A stretch of 14,923 bases of DNA from an uncultured Bacillota bacterium (GCA_905208455.1 CAJLPK010000037.1:1-14923); one strand, 5' to 3'. Positions 1 to 7,741 are shown, numbered from the stretch's first letter. The notes: generated by a model not told the origin, from the letters alone. Translations and numbers: made by a program.

Positions 1-64
1 GTACTTTACCTATGTGGGGCAAATCCGCATCCCTTTGAAGATTGGAAGGGAGTCCTTAAACGAA

Positions 65-98
65 TCGGAACTGGCGTGTTAAATCACGCCGGTTCCGA
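65..98. other. Strong hairpin, possible terminator
   Basis: A 14-bp stem (65-78 with 85-98, one T.G wobble) closes a 6-nt loop, TTAAAT. No clean run of T follows on either strand, so it may be a weak bidirectional terminator or a structured repeat. Two plus-strand frames are open from the window edge: one stops at 80-82, inside the loop, and one at 121-123. Neither gave a protein I recognise, so I do not call a gene in 1-109. Confidence 0.45.
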
Positions 99-109
99 CA
101 CCGATTTCT

Positions 110-444
110 TTACTTCCTTATGAGACACTGCCTAATGTGCACGGCTTTAGCGGCGATGCCTTGTCCCCAATAAGGCTCGCTGATGGAATAGCTCAGCGCT
201 GCGGTACGGGCATGGATATTTGCCTGCCGGCAAGAACGGCAAAGGCATAGACCGAATGGGACGCGGCACTGGGGATGGCGTGGAGAAAGGAGCGGGCACC
301 GCCTGCCGTATAGGGAAGGCCATCACATAGGCTGGCTTGGACACGTTTGCTGTTTATAAGGGCGGGCCGTTCAAAGGCATCCTCGATATGCCATGGACGA
401 AGGGAAACAGTGCTCCTCTTCTTTTTGGTTGTCCGAACAAGCAT
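110..444 (-). pseudogene. GNAT-family N-acetyltransferase pseudogene
   Basis: This is the remnant of a GCN5-related acetyltransferase, a family that moves an acetyl group from acetyl-CoA to an amine. Read on the minus strand from the ATG at 442-444, one frame gives the N-terminal half, with LRPWHIEDA, DGLPYT and VYAFAVLAGRQI. That frame stops at 193-195. A second frame then picks up at about 208 with RTAALSYSISEPYWGQGIAA, which contains the acetyl-CoA-binding loop region (QGIAA), and stops at 110-112. Compared with family members, roughly a dozen residues are missing between GRQI and RTAAL (the GSIGVF-type strand), consistent with an out-of-frame deletion near 208-220. The C-terminal helix and strand after the loop are absent too. 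It lies 28 bp downstream of the L,D-transpeptidase on the same strand. No good ribosome site precedes the ATG, so the original start is uncertain. The family call is from memory of the motif order. Confidence 0.75.
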
Positions 445-472
445 ACCGTACGCATGAAAAACAAGGAAGAGC

Positions 473-1099
473 TTATAAAAAAGACACAGGCCTGCGGCTG
501 GAAAAGGCTTGGGGATCGGCAATCAATACCTTGGCCTGCGGCTTTAGAAGCACCAGCAGATGCCGCATGGCGGAATGCGGCAAGGCAACACATCCCTTGG
601 TGGCGCGGCCTGCACCGCAATGCAGGAAGATGGCGCTTCCCTTGCCGGGCACACAGGCAGCATTATAATCCAAAGGAAGGGCATAGGCATAGGCGGCGCG
701 ATGGCTGAAAAGATGCTCGGCGCTTTGCCAATCCGGCCATATCGTTTGATCCATACAAACAAAACGATTGTAATACCGGCTCTTGGGGTCGTCTACCCAA
801 TAGTGGGAGGGGGTCAGATGCGTATAGGATAGACGAGTGCCGGGATCGGGCAGTACGCCAAAAGCGTTCCCTACGGAAAACAGGCCGGCAGGCGTTTTGC
901 CATCGCCTTCCTTTTCCTTGCCAAGGCCATGGAGCCCAGTGCGGCAGGGGCAGGAAAAGCGCTGCATAGGAATATGGCGATACTGTTGGAACAAAGTGGC
1001 CCGGCCGATTGTATCGCGGGAGAGGATGACAAGCAGCTGGGGCGCTTTTTGCGCTTCTGGGTAATATGCGATTAGTTTTGTAAGCAAATGTTGATTCAT
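473..1099 (-). CDS. L,D-transpeptidase, YkuD catalytic domain
   Basis: The 208-residue protein carries the YkuD fold signature used by enzymes that form or edit 3-3 peptide crosslinks in peptidoglycan through a catalytic cysteine. The motif IFLHC...KGCVAL places the histidine at 160 and the nucleophilic cysteine at 170. Upstream are KEKEGDGKTPAGLF (about 61-74), NAFGVLPDPGT (78-88) and PSHYWVDDPKSRYYN (97-111), a pattern I associate with the COG3786-type branch rather than with LysM-bearing members. No signal peptide or membrane anchor is visible at the N-terminus (MNQHLLTKLIAYYP), which is odd for a cell-wall enzyme. An in-frame TGA lies two codons before the ATG, so no upstream extension is possible. 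The ribosome site is weak. It is divergent from the MATE gene and upstream of the broken GNAT gene. The family is fairly sure; the physiological substrate is not. Confidence 0.85.
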   Translation of the reverse strand: MNQHLLTKLIAYYPEAQKAPQLLVILSRDTIGRATLFQQYRHIPMQRFSCPCRTGLHGLGKEKEGDGKTPAGLFSVGNAFGVLPDPGTRLSYTHLTPSHYWVDDPKSRYYNRFVCMDQTIWPDWQSAEHLFSHRAAYAYALPLDYNAACVPGKGSAIFLHCGAGRATKGCVALPHSAMRHLLVLLKPQAKVLIADPQAFSSRRPVSFL

Positions 1100-1145
1100 G
1101 GTTCATTTTATGCTGTGCTTTGCGGCAAAATGACGAAGAGAAGGC

Positions 1146-1175
1146 TTGCAAGAAAAAAACGGTCGGACGTATACT
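1146..1175 (+). promoter_or_regulatory. Promoter of the MATE gene
   Basis: TTGCAA at 1146-1151 and TATACT at 1170-1175 are separated by 18 bp, a good sigma-A match. Transcription would start near 1182. The long open frame reaches back to a TTG at 1120, upstream of this promoter, so the promoter argues for the GTG start at 1219. Confidence 0.6.
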
Positions 1176-1218
1176 AAAAACAGGGGATCTTGTCAAAACG
1201 GATAAGGGGGGAAGCGCT

Positions 1219-2613
1219 GTGCAGCTTTTGAATGTGTCTCGTATTTTGAAGAATACGCCGATAGAGGGGGAGCTGCCTTCTGTAAAGCAGTTTATCAAAC
1301 GAACCTTTCTCATTGCATGGCCATCGACGCTGGAATCCTTCCTTATCTCTTTGGTCAGCCTGGTAGATATCATCATGGTCAGTACGCTTGGCACAAGCGC
1401 TATCGCGTCTGTGGGGCTGACGACGCAGCCGAAATTCATCGGGCTGGCAGTATTTTTATCGCTCAATGTGGCAGTATCTGCGTTGGTGGCGCGCCGGTTC
1501 GGAGAAAAGGACCAGGAAAGAGCGAACCGGATTCTGGGGCAGGCGCTGGTGCTGACCTTAGGGCTGACGGCCATTGTCAGCGTGCTGTGTGTGACATTTG
1601 CAGATCCCATCCTGCATCTGGCGGGCTCTGCACCGGATACGCACGAGGGGGCCGTCGCGTATTTCCGCATCATCATGGGCGGCATGGTATTCAACGTGCT
1701 GACCATGCTTGTGAACGCTGCGCAGCGGGGCGTGGGCAACACCAAGATCGCCATGCGTACGAATATGGTATCCAATGCTGTCAATGTGGTGTTTGACTAT
1801 CTGCTCATTGGCGGCCATCTGGGGTTTCCGAAGCTGGGGGTGGCAGGCGCGGCCGTCGCTACGGTGCTGGGGACGGTATGCGCATTTGTCATGTGCCTTG
1901 TTTCCCTGATGAAAAAGGGAATGTTTTTAGACCTTCGGAAAATACTGCGGTCGTGGCGGTTCGATAAAAAAACATTGGCTTCGATTTTCAATATCGGCTC
2001 CAGCACATTTGTAGAACAGATTTTCCTGCGCGTGGGGTTTTTGATTTATGCCATCATTGTAGCCAATTTGGGGACGGTGGCCTTTGCAGCCCATCAGGTC
2101 GGGATGAACATTATGACGATTTCCTTTTCATTTGGGGACGGCCTATCTGCTGCGGCCGTAGCTTTGATCGGGCAGAGCCTGGGCGAGAAAAGGCCGGACA
2201 AAGCCAAGATCTATGGATCGGTCTGCCAGCGGTTCGGCCTTACCTGTGCGCTGTGCCTATCGCCGATCTATTTGATATTCGGAAGGAGCATTTTTTCCTG
2301 GTTCTCCTCAGAAGAGCAGATTTTGGCCTACGGCGCGATGATTATGACCATCATGACGTTTGTCGTATTTTTACAGATCTCTCAGGTGATTTATTCCGGC
2401 TGCCTGCGTGGGGCAGGAGATACGCGCTATACAGCGTTTGTTTCCTTGGTATCGGTAGCCATCATTCGCCCTCTGAGCGGATATTTGTTGTGCTATCCGC
2501 TGGGCCTGGGGCTTCTTGGCGCCTGGCTGGGGCTGCTGTTTGACCAATTCATGCGCTTTGTGATGACAGCGGTCCGCTTTGTACACGGCCGTTGGATGCA
2601 CATTCATATTTGA
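1219..2613 (+). CDS. MATE-family multidrug/cation efflux transporter
   Basis: This 464-residue polytopic protein belongs to the MATE family, which exports cationic drugs or metabolites in exchange for Na+ or H+. It shows the two-bundle pattern of about twelve hydrophobic segments. Family-like features include PSTLESFLISLVSLVDIIMV in TM1, the VGLTTQP turn, VARRFGEKD after TM3, NAAQRGVGNTK in the first half, and the counterpart YSGCLRGAGDTR in the second half. The length matches the family norm of about 450. The frame is open from a TTG at 1120, but I choose the GTG at 1219: it follows a strong ribosome site (AAGGGGGGAAG, 1204-1214) at good spacing, and a promoter lies between the two starts. 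The 33 extra codons would also be basic and unlike a MATE N-terminus. It is divergent from the L,D-transpeptidase. The exported substrate cannot be read from sequence. Confidence 0.93.
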   Translation: MQLLNVSRILKNTPIEGELPSVKQFIKRTFLIAWPSTLESFLISLVSLVDIIMVSTLGTSAIASVGLTTQPKFIGLAVFLSLNVAVSALVARRFGEKDQERANRILGQALVLTLGLTAIVSVLCVTFADPILHLAGSAPDTHEGAVAYFRIIMGGMVFNVLTMLVNAAQRGVGNTKIAMRTNMVSNAVNVVFDYLLIGGHLGFPKLGVAGAAVATVLGTVCAFVMCLVSLMKKGMFLDLRKILRSWRFDKKTLASIFNIGSSTFVEQIFLRVGFLIYAIIVANLGTVAFAAHQVGMNIMTISFSFGDGLSAAAVALIGQSLGEKRPDKAKIYGSVCQRFGLTCALCLSPIYLIFGRSIFSWFSSEEQILAYGAMIMTIMTFVVFLQISQVIYSGCLRGAGDTRYTAFVSLVSVAIIRPLSGYLLCYPLGLGLLGAWLGLLFDQFMRFVMTAVRFVHGRWMHIHI

Positions 2614-2620
2614 TTCGGTG

Positions 2621-2648
2621 TTGACAATTTCAAGCGCTTGGATACAAT
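2621..2648 (+). promoter_or_regulatory. Promoter of the valS-folC transcript
   Basis: A perfect TTGACA at 2621-2626 and TACAAT at 2643-2648 are separated by 16 bp. The predicted start near 2655 coincides with the first base of the T-box leader's closing stem. Confidence 0.8.
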
Positions 2649-2654
2649 AAAACC

Positions 2655-2879
2655 AACGGATGATGATTTTGGAGGAGTACGCGGAAACCTACCAACAGAG
2701 AGAGCGCCCCGCAGGCTGTAAGGGCGTTTTGGGAAGGACTGCGGAAGGTCGCCGGAGGAATCCGTTCGCAGGCCTGCGTTACGGCGTAAACGAGGGGCGC
2801 TGCTGCGCCTGAACAAAGGTGGTACCACGAAGCCGGCTTCGTCCTTTGAAATGATTTTCAGAGAACGAAACCGGCTTTT
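2655..2879 (+). promoter_or_regulatory. T-box riboswitch, valine type
   Basis: This leader senses uncharged tRNA-Val and controls read-through into valS. Stem I is closed by AACGGAT (2655-2661) with ATCCGTT (2760-2766). It holds an AGAGAG stretch and a distal stem made of GCGCCC and GGGCGT. A GTC triplet at 2748-2750 is the likely specifier (a Val codon), which is an inference from position. A stem III hairpin GGCGC/GCGCC lies at 2796-2809. The T-box core TGGTACCACG is at 2820-2829. The antiterminator can form from AAAGG (2815-2819) with CCTTT (2842-2846 region), enclosing the palindrome ACGAAGCC/GGCTTCGT. The competing terminator is listed separately. Confidence 0.93.
2830..2879 (+). terminator. 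T-box terminator hairpin
   Basis: AAGCCGG (2830-2836) pairs with CCGGCTT (2871-2877). After one mismatch, TTCGT (2838-2842) pairs with ACGAA (2865-2869), and the stem is followed by T residues. Its 5' arm overlaps the T-box antiterminator, so the two folds exclude each other. Confidence 0.85.
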
Positions 2880-2911
2880 CTGTATGAAAGCGAAAAGGAG
2901 AGAAAACGGAC

Positions 2912-5545
2912 ATGCCCAAAGCGATTCCCGAAAAAACGTATGATTTTAAGGCCGTAGAAGATAAGCTCTACCAAGCCTGGCAAGAGGCCGGCTGCTTCAC
3001 ACCTGAGATAGAGCCGGACAAGCAGCCCTATACCATCGTCATCCCCCCGCCGAATATTACGGGGCAGTTGCACATGGGCCATGCGCTGGATGAAACGCTG
3101 CAGGATATTTTGATCCGCACCAAGAGAATGCAGGGCATTCCGGCACTTTGGCTGCCGGGCACGGACCATGCCTCCATCGCGACCGAGGTAAAAATCGTGG
3201 AGGCGATGGCAGAGGAGGGCCTGACAAAAGAGGAAGTAGGGCGCGACGGGTTTATGGAACGGGCCTGGGCCTGGAAGGAAAAATTCGGCGGCCGCATTGT
3301 CACGCAGCTGAAAAAGCTGGGGGCCTCGTGCGACTGGTCCAGAGAGCGGTTTACCATGGACGAAGGGTGCAGCAGGGCGGTCAACGAAGTATTTGTAAGG
3401 CTGTATGAAAAGGGCCTGATCTACAAGGGAAACCGCATCATCAACTGGTGCCCGGACTGCCAGACGGCGCTGTCGGATGCAGAGGTGGAATATGAGGACC
3501 AGCCCGGCCATCTGTGGCATATCCGCTACACGACGCCGGACGGAAAGGACAGCATCATCGTAGCGACGACCCGCCCCGAAACGATGCTGGGGGATACTGC
3601 CGTAGCAGTGCATCCGAAGGATGAGCGGTATGCGCATCTGATCGGGAAAACCGTGGTGCTGCCGCTGGTCAATAAGGAGATCCCCATTGTAGCGGATGAA
3701 TACGTGGACAGAGAATTTGGCACCGGCGCGGTGAAGATCACGCCGGCTCATGACCCGAACGATTTTGAGGTAGGCGTACGGCACAATCTGCCCGTCATCC
3801 GTGTATTGGATGATGCAGGCGTTGTCAATGAAAACGGTGGACAATACCAGGGATTGGGCCGCTACGAGGCGCGCAAACGCATCGTAGAGGATCTAAGAGA
3901 CATGGGGGCACTGGTCAAAATAGAAGAGCATGCCCACAATGTGGGAACCTGCTACCGCTGTGGTACCACGGTAGAGCCCATAGTGAGCGAGCAATGGTTC
4001 GTGTCCATGAAGCCGTTGGCAAAGCCTGCAATCGAGGCGGTGCGCAGCGGCCAGGTGAAATTTGTGCCTGAACGGTTTTCAAAGATCTATTTCAACTGGA
4101 TGGAAAACATCAAAGACTGGTGCATTTCCAGGCAGCTGTGGTGGGGTCATCGCATCCCGGCCTGGACCTGCGAGGACTGCGGCGAGCTCATCGTAGCGAA
4201 GGAAACGCCGCATGCCTGCCCGAAATGCGGCAGCGCTAAGCTGAAACAGGATGAGGATGTGCTGGATACCTGGTTCTCCTCCGGGCTATGGCCGTTTTCC
4301 ACGCTGGGCTGGCCCGAAAAGACAGCGGATCTGAAATATTTTTATCCTACCTCCACCTTGGTCACGGGGCCGGATATTATCTTTTTCTGGGTTGCCCGCA
4401 TGATCGTTTTCGGCTTGGAGATCATGGGAGAGCCGCCCTTTGATACCGTGATGATCCACGGCATTGTGCGCGATAGCCAAGGCAGAAAAATGTCCAAATC
4501 GCTTGGCAACGGCATTGATCCGCTGGAGATTATCGATCAATACGGCACGGATGCGCTGCGCTTTTCTTTGGTGCAGAATAACGCCATTGAAAATGATATG
4601 CGCTTTTATACCGAGCGCGTGGAGGCGGCCAGGAACTTTGCCAATAAGCTATGGAATGCGGCGCGGTTCGTACTGATGAATGCGGGCGAGTATGAGCCGA
4701 AGGGCTTAGAGGGGCTGCCGCTGGCGCCGGAGGATCACTGGATTTTGTACAATTTAGATGAGACTGTGCGCGGTGTAACAGCCAATATCGACAATATGGA
4801 GCTGGGACTTGGCGCACAGAAGGTGTATGATTTCCTGTGGTCGGATTACTGTGATTGGTATATTGAAATGTGCAAGACACGCCTGCAAAGCCAGGGGCAG
4901 GAAAAGCAGGTTGCCCTGGAGGTATTGCTTTATGTACTGGATGCAACGCTCAAGCTGTTGCATCCGTTTATGCCGTTTGTCACCGAGGAGATCTATCAAT
5001 CGCTGCCTGGCTCGGAAGGCTTCCTGATGAAGTCGGATTGGCCTGTGGCGTGTGGACTGGCCTCGGCGGAAACGGCGGAGCGCGTAGGGCAGCTGATGGA
5101 GCTGGTGCGCTCGATCCGCAATCTGCGCCGCGAGCTCAATGTGCCGCAGGGCAAGCGCGCGCCGCTGTGTATTTTGGCCGGCGAAAAAGACAAAAAGTGC
5201 TTTGAAGAAAACCAGGCCTGGTTTACCCGCCTGGCCTATGCCAGCGAGCTGCAATTTTTAGAGGATGGGACGCAAGCGCCTAAGATTTCTTCTTCCGCGG
5301 CGTCGCCGCTGGGAACGGCGTATTTGCCGTTGGGAGAGCTGATCGACTTGGAAAAGGAACGCCAGCGCCTGGACAAGGAAGTGCAGAAGGTGCAGAGTGA
5401 AATCAAGCGCGCGGAAGGGAAATTGGCCAACCAGGGCTTTGTCAGCAAGGCGCCGGCCGCGGTCGTAGAGGATGAACGGCGTAAGCTGGCGGAAAACAAA
5501 GCGCTGCTGGAGCGTGTGCTGGCTCTAAAGGCAAAACTGGCATGA
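2912..5545 (+). CDS. valS: Valyl-tRNA synthetase
   Basis: This class Ia aminoacyl-tRNA synthetase attaches valine to tRNA-Val in the cytoplasm. It has 877 residues, normal for bacterial ValS. The HIGH-type signature is PPNITGQLHMGH (HMGH at 54-57) and the KMSKS loop is at 526-530 in GRKMSKSLGNG. The CP1 editing domain carries TTRPETMLGDTAVAVHP. Cysteine pairs that could bind zinc appear as CYRCG and as CEDCG...CPKCG, before DEDVLDTWFSSGLWPFSTLGWP. The C-terminal part (from about 800) is the Lys/Glu-rich tRNA-binding coiled coil, ending in ERVLALKAKLA. The ATG follows a good AAGGAG site. Expression is governed by the valine T-box leader directly upstream. Its stop overlaps the folC start by four bases, so the two genes are translationally coupled. 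Confidence 0.99.
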   Translation: MPKAIPEKTYDFKAVEDKLYQAWQEAGCFTPEIEPDKQPYTIVIPPPNITGQLHMGHALDETLQDILIRTKRMQGIPALWLPGTDHASIATEVKIVEAMAEEGLTKEEVGRDGFMERAWAWKEKFGGRIVTQLKKLGASCDWSRERFTMDEGCSRAVNEVFVRLYEKGLIYKGNRIINWCPDCQTALSDAEVEYEDQPGHLWHIRYTTPDGKDSIIVATTRPETMLGDTAVAVHPKDERYAHLIGKTVVLPLVNKEIPIVADEYVDREFGTGAVKITPAHDPNDFEVGVRHNLPVIRVLDDAGVVNENGGQYQGLGRYEARKRIVEDLRDMGALVKIEEHAHNVGTCYRCGTTVEPIVSEQWFVSMKPLAKPAIEAVRSGQVKFVPERFSKIYFNWMENIKDWCISRQLWWGHRIPAWTCEDCGELIVAKETPHACPKCGSAKLKQDEDVLDTWFSSGLWPFSTLGWPEKTADLKYFYPTSTLVTGPDIIFFWVARMIVFGLEIMGEPPFDTVMIHGIVRDSQGRKMSKSLGNGIDPLEIIDQYGTDALRFSLVQNNAIENDMRFYTERVEAARNFANKLWNAARFVLMNAGEYEPKGLEGLPLAPEDHWILYNLDETVRGVTANIDNMELGLGAQKVYDFLWSDYCDWYIEMCKTRLQSQGQEKQVALEVLLYVLDATLKLLHPFMPFVTEEIYQSLPGSEGFLMKSDWPVACGLASAETAERVGQLMELVRSIRNLRRELNVPQGKRAPLCILAGEKDKKCFEENQAWFTRLAYASELQFLEDGTQAPKISSSAASPLGTAYLPLGELIDLEKERQRLDKEVQKVQSEIKRAEGKLANQGFVSKAPAAVVEDERRKLAENKALLERVLALKAKLA

Positions 5546-6792
5546 TGTCGTTCCCTTCATACTGGACAGAGGCGCAAAAGCAGCGATTTGATGCCTACCT
5601 GCCCTATCTGGGAACCCGCAGGCTGATGCAGAGAATTCCCTGCATCCATGTGGCGGGCACCAACGGGAAGGGCTCGGTTTGCGCCATGCTGGAAAGCATG
5701 CTACGCCAATCCGGGTATCGGACGGGGCTGTTTACCTCTCCGCACCTGTACCGAGAAACAGAGCGCATCGTGATAAACGGCCAACCCATAGATGCAGCGC
5801 GCATGCAAAGGGGAATGGAACGGATAGAGCGCCTTTTGCCGGATATTGGATATTTTGAAAAAACCTTTTTTACCGCTATGGAAGCGTTTGAAGAAGACGG
5901 CTGCGAGGCTGCGGTGGTGGAGGCAGGCATCGGCGGGGCGATGGATGTGACCAATTTGGTAAGCCCTTTGGCCACTGTAATAGCGAACATCGGCCTGGAC
6001 CATACAGCAGTGCTGGGCGGTACGATGGAAGAAATTGCGGAGCAAAAAGCAGGAATTGCCAAGCATGGTGTGCCGATGGTGCTGTATCCTGATATGGCGA
6101 AGGCTGCGCACAGCGCGATAGAAAGGGTTTGCCAAAAGGCGGGAGCGCCTATATACGAAGCGGAGAAGGTCTGTGTAAAACAACAGGACGCGGCAATGCA
6201 TCCTGTGCTGGCATTTGAAACTGAGATAGGCAAAATAGGGCCGCTGACGCTCCCTTTGATGGGGACACACCAGATAAAAAACGCACAGCTGGCATTGGCT
6301 GCGGCGCTGGCTGTCCGGGGAAGGCTCAGAGTATCGACAGCAAATCTGGCAGAGGGCCTGTGTGCGACGCGCTGGCCCGGCAGAATGCAGTGGATACCAA
6401 CATGCGGCGCAGGCCCGCAGATATTGGTGGACGGTGCGCATAATCCGCAGGCAGCGGCACAGCTTAGAGAAAATATCCAAAAATTGTTTGGAAAAACCCC
6501 CGTCGTGCTGTTATGTGCGGTGATGCGGGATAAAAATGCCGGAGAGATCGTATGCCAGCTGGAGCAGGCGGCAGAATTTGCCGTATGCACCGTAGCAGAC
6601 CCCCAAAGAGGCATGCCGGCACAGGCGCTGGCTGCGATGTTTTCTTGTCCGGCTGAGGCTGAGCCGGACGCGGCAAAGGCATATGCCCGTGCCTGTAAGC
6701 TGGCATGTGACAGCAAAGCATTGCTTGTGATTGCCGGCTCTTTATACCTGCCGGGTGCCGTGGGGCTTAGAGAAGCAGAGATGAGGAAATAA
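5542..6792 (+). CDS. folC: Folylpolyglutamate/dihydrofolate synthase
   Basis: This Mur-ligase-family enzyme adds glutamate to dihydropteroate and/or tetrahydrofolates using ATP, supporting one-carbon metabolism. The ATP-binding loop is AGTNGKGS (residues 38-45), followed by TSPHL, ETERIVING, the central VEAGIGGAMDVTN stretch, NIGLDHTAVLG and AEQKAGI, whose lysine is the usual carbamylated residue. The C-terminal domain has VDGAHNP. The 416-residue length is slightly short but complete. The start overlaps the valS stop as ATGATG; the first ATG (5542) or the second (5545) could serve. The valS-folC order is common in Bacillota. I see no terminator after it, so some read-through into the lipoprotein gene is possible. 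Confidence 0.97.
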   Translation: MMSFPSYWTEAQKQRFDAYLPYLGTRRLMQRIPCIHVAGTNGKGSVCAMLESMLRQSGYRTGLFTSPHLYRETERIVINGQPIDAARMQRGMERIERLLPDIGYFEKTFFTAMEAFEEDGCEAAVVEAGIGGAMDVTNLVSPLATVIANIGLDHTAVLGGTMEEIAEQKAGIAKHGVPMVLYPDMAKAAHSAIERVCQKAGAPIYEAEKVCVKQQDAAMHPVLAFETEIGKIGPLTLPLMGTHQIKNAQLALAAALAVRGRLRVSTANLAEGLCATRWPGRMQWIPTCGAGPQILVDGAHNPQAAAQLRENIQKLFGKTPVVLLCAVMRDKNAGEIVCQLEQAAEFAVCTVADPQRGMPAQALAAMFSCPAEAEPDAAKAYARACKLACDSKALLVIAGSLYLPGAVGLREAEMRK

Positions 6793-6822
6793 ACGGGCAT
6801 TTTGACGAAATTTGGTAGAAAT

Positions 6823-6851
6823 GAGACAAGCCTCGTGTAGTGGAGTATAAT
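6823..6851 (+). promoter_or_regulatory. Promoter of the lipoprotein gene
   Basis: A perfect TATAAT at 6846-6851 lies 17 bp from a partial -35, GAGACA, at 6823-6828. It sits 33 bp upstream of the ATG at 6885. Confidence 0.6.
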
Positions 6852-6884
6852 AGAGGAAACGGAGAGTAAAAGGAGGAGAAGCGT

Positions 6885-7505
6885 ATGAAGAAATCGTTTG
6901 CTCTCATGATTTGTCTGCTGTTGGGGCTGGCGGTGCTGGCGGGCTGCGGTGGCCAAACGGCACAGCCCATTGAAAGCGCAGCGGCAGCACAGGGCGAAGC
7001 GGCCGTGCCGCAAAAGGACCTAACGGAGCAGGAATTGCAGGCACTGGAACCTTTGTTTCACATTGCAATGGGATGCTCAGACGGATTCTCCGGTCAGCCG
7101 GATGCTAAGACAGCGTCTATCGTGGTATACAATATGCTCAATTACGATATTTTTACCGATGAGGATGGCAACCGAACAGAGGATTGGGTGAGCGACGCTT
7201 TGCTGGAGAAGGTATATGAGGATTGCTTTACGGAGCATGCTGCGGCACTGGATTTTTCCACGTATGAGATTATGAGCCGAAAAGAGGATGGATATACCCT
7301 GCAGCATTCTGACATGGGGCTGACCCCGGAGGCCACTGTACTGGATAGCAAAGGAATCGGCAATGATGAATATGAGGTGCATGTATCGCTCAAATATCCG
7401 GAGGATACCGAGCTGACGGGAACAGGTACTTTTGTCATCCATAAAAAAGAGGATGGGAAATTCGGCTATACGCTGAGTGCTTGGGATTACACCTGGAACG
7501 CTTAA
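6885..7505 (+). CDS. Putative lipoprotein of unknown function
   Basis: The 206-residue protein begins with a typical lipoprotein signal: MKKS, a hydrophobic stretch, then LAGC with the lipidated cysteine at 21. The mature protein would be anchored to the outer face of the membrane. A low-complexity linker (about 22-45, rich in A, Q and E) leads into a compact acidic domain of about 155 residues. That domain has a predicted helical first half (LTEQELQALEPLFHIAMG) and an apparent strand-rich end (DEYEVHVSLKYP, GTFVIHKKEDGKFGYTLSAW). The end resembles the small alpha+beta domains (NTF2- or DUF-like) of many clostridial lipoproteins, but I do not recognise a named family. The ATG follows AAAGGAGGAG. 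It has its own promoter and a strong terminator, so it is probably monocistronic. Confidence 0.85.
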   Translation: MKKSFALMICLLLGLAVLAGCGGQTAQPIESAAAAQGEAAVPQKDLTEQELQALEPLFHIAMGCSDGFSGQPDAKTASIVVYNMLNYDIFTDEDGNRTEDWVSDALLEKVYEDCFTEHAAALDFSTYEIMSRKEDGYTLQHSDMGLTPEATVLDSKGIGNDEYEVHVSLKYPEDTELTGTGTFVIHKKEDGKFGYTLSAWDYTWNA

Positions 7506-7511
7506 CAGAAT

Positions 7512-7537
7512 AAAAGGGATGGGAGACCATCCCTTTT
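7512..7537 (+). terminator. Terminator of the lipoprotein gene
   Basis: An 11-bp perfect stem, AAAAGGGATGG with CCATCCCTTTT, closes a GAGA loop. It begins 7 bp after the stop codon. The A/T ends make it likely to work in both directions. Confidence 0.92.
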
Positions 7538-7579
7538 CATTTTCAAGCGGTACGATACACGTTTTTTCAGGGAAGAGAA

Positions 7580-7741
7580 ATGGAATTAAAAATTCTTAAA
7601 GCCGCGGCTTTGGAGGAAAAGGCAAGTGCCAACAAAATAACGCGGCCGGGGGCAGGGAACGATACGCTTGGCGCTATATGCCATAGAGAGATTTTCGGAT
7701 TTGCTTTTGCGGCAAGCATACCGTATAAAATGACACGGTGA
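7580..7741 (+). CDS. Possible 53-residue small protein
   Basis: In the gap between the lipoprotein terminator and the thioesterase promoter, an ATG at 7580 follows GGGAAGAG and opens a 53-codon frame. The product would start MELKILKAAALEEKASANK and end in a mildly hydrophobic stretch, FGFAFAASI. There is no recognised domain, and no convincing promoter lies between the terminator and this frame. A 61-codon frame on the opposite strand (7567-7752, GTG start) overlaps it and is no more convincing. The rest of the gap shows nothing else until the promoter at 7778. Confidence 0.2.
   Translation: MELKILKAAALEEKASANKITRPGAGNDTLGAICHREIFGFAFAASIPYKMTR

Noticed and set aside
1..123. Plus-strand gene end at the left window edge
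   Set aside because: Two frames are open from the edge, one ending inside the hairpin loop and one beyond it; neither gives recognisable sequence, so no call is made.
337..708. Plus-strand open frame over the L,D-transpeptidase and GNAT remnant
   Set aside because: It is antisense to the catalytic YkuD region and has Arg/His-rich shadow composition.
663..1784. Long minus-strand open frame (373 codons) across the MATE and L,D-transpeptidase region
   Set aside because: It overlaps two well-supported genes in other frames, has low-complexity Ser/Thr/Pro/Arg-rich sequence and no recognised domain; it is a shadow.
2767..2778. 12-bp palindrome CGCAGGCCTGCG as an operator
   Set aside because: It lies within the T-box leader between stem I and stem III and is best explained as part of the RNA fold.
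2858..3844. Minus-strand open frame (328 codons) opposite valS
   Set aside because: It lies antisense to a certain valS gene and partly over the T-box terminator, has shadow-like composition and no plausible start signals.
5604..7013. Minus-strand open frame (469 codons) opposite folC
   Set aside because: The product is rich in Ala, Ser and Cys and is simply the complement of folC codons; no ribosome site or domain.
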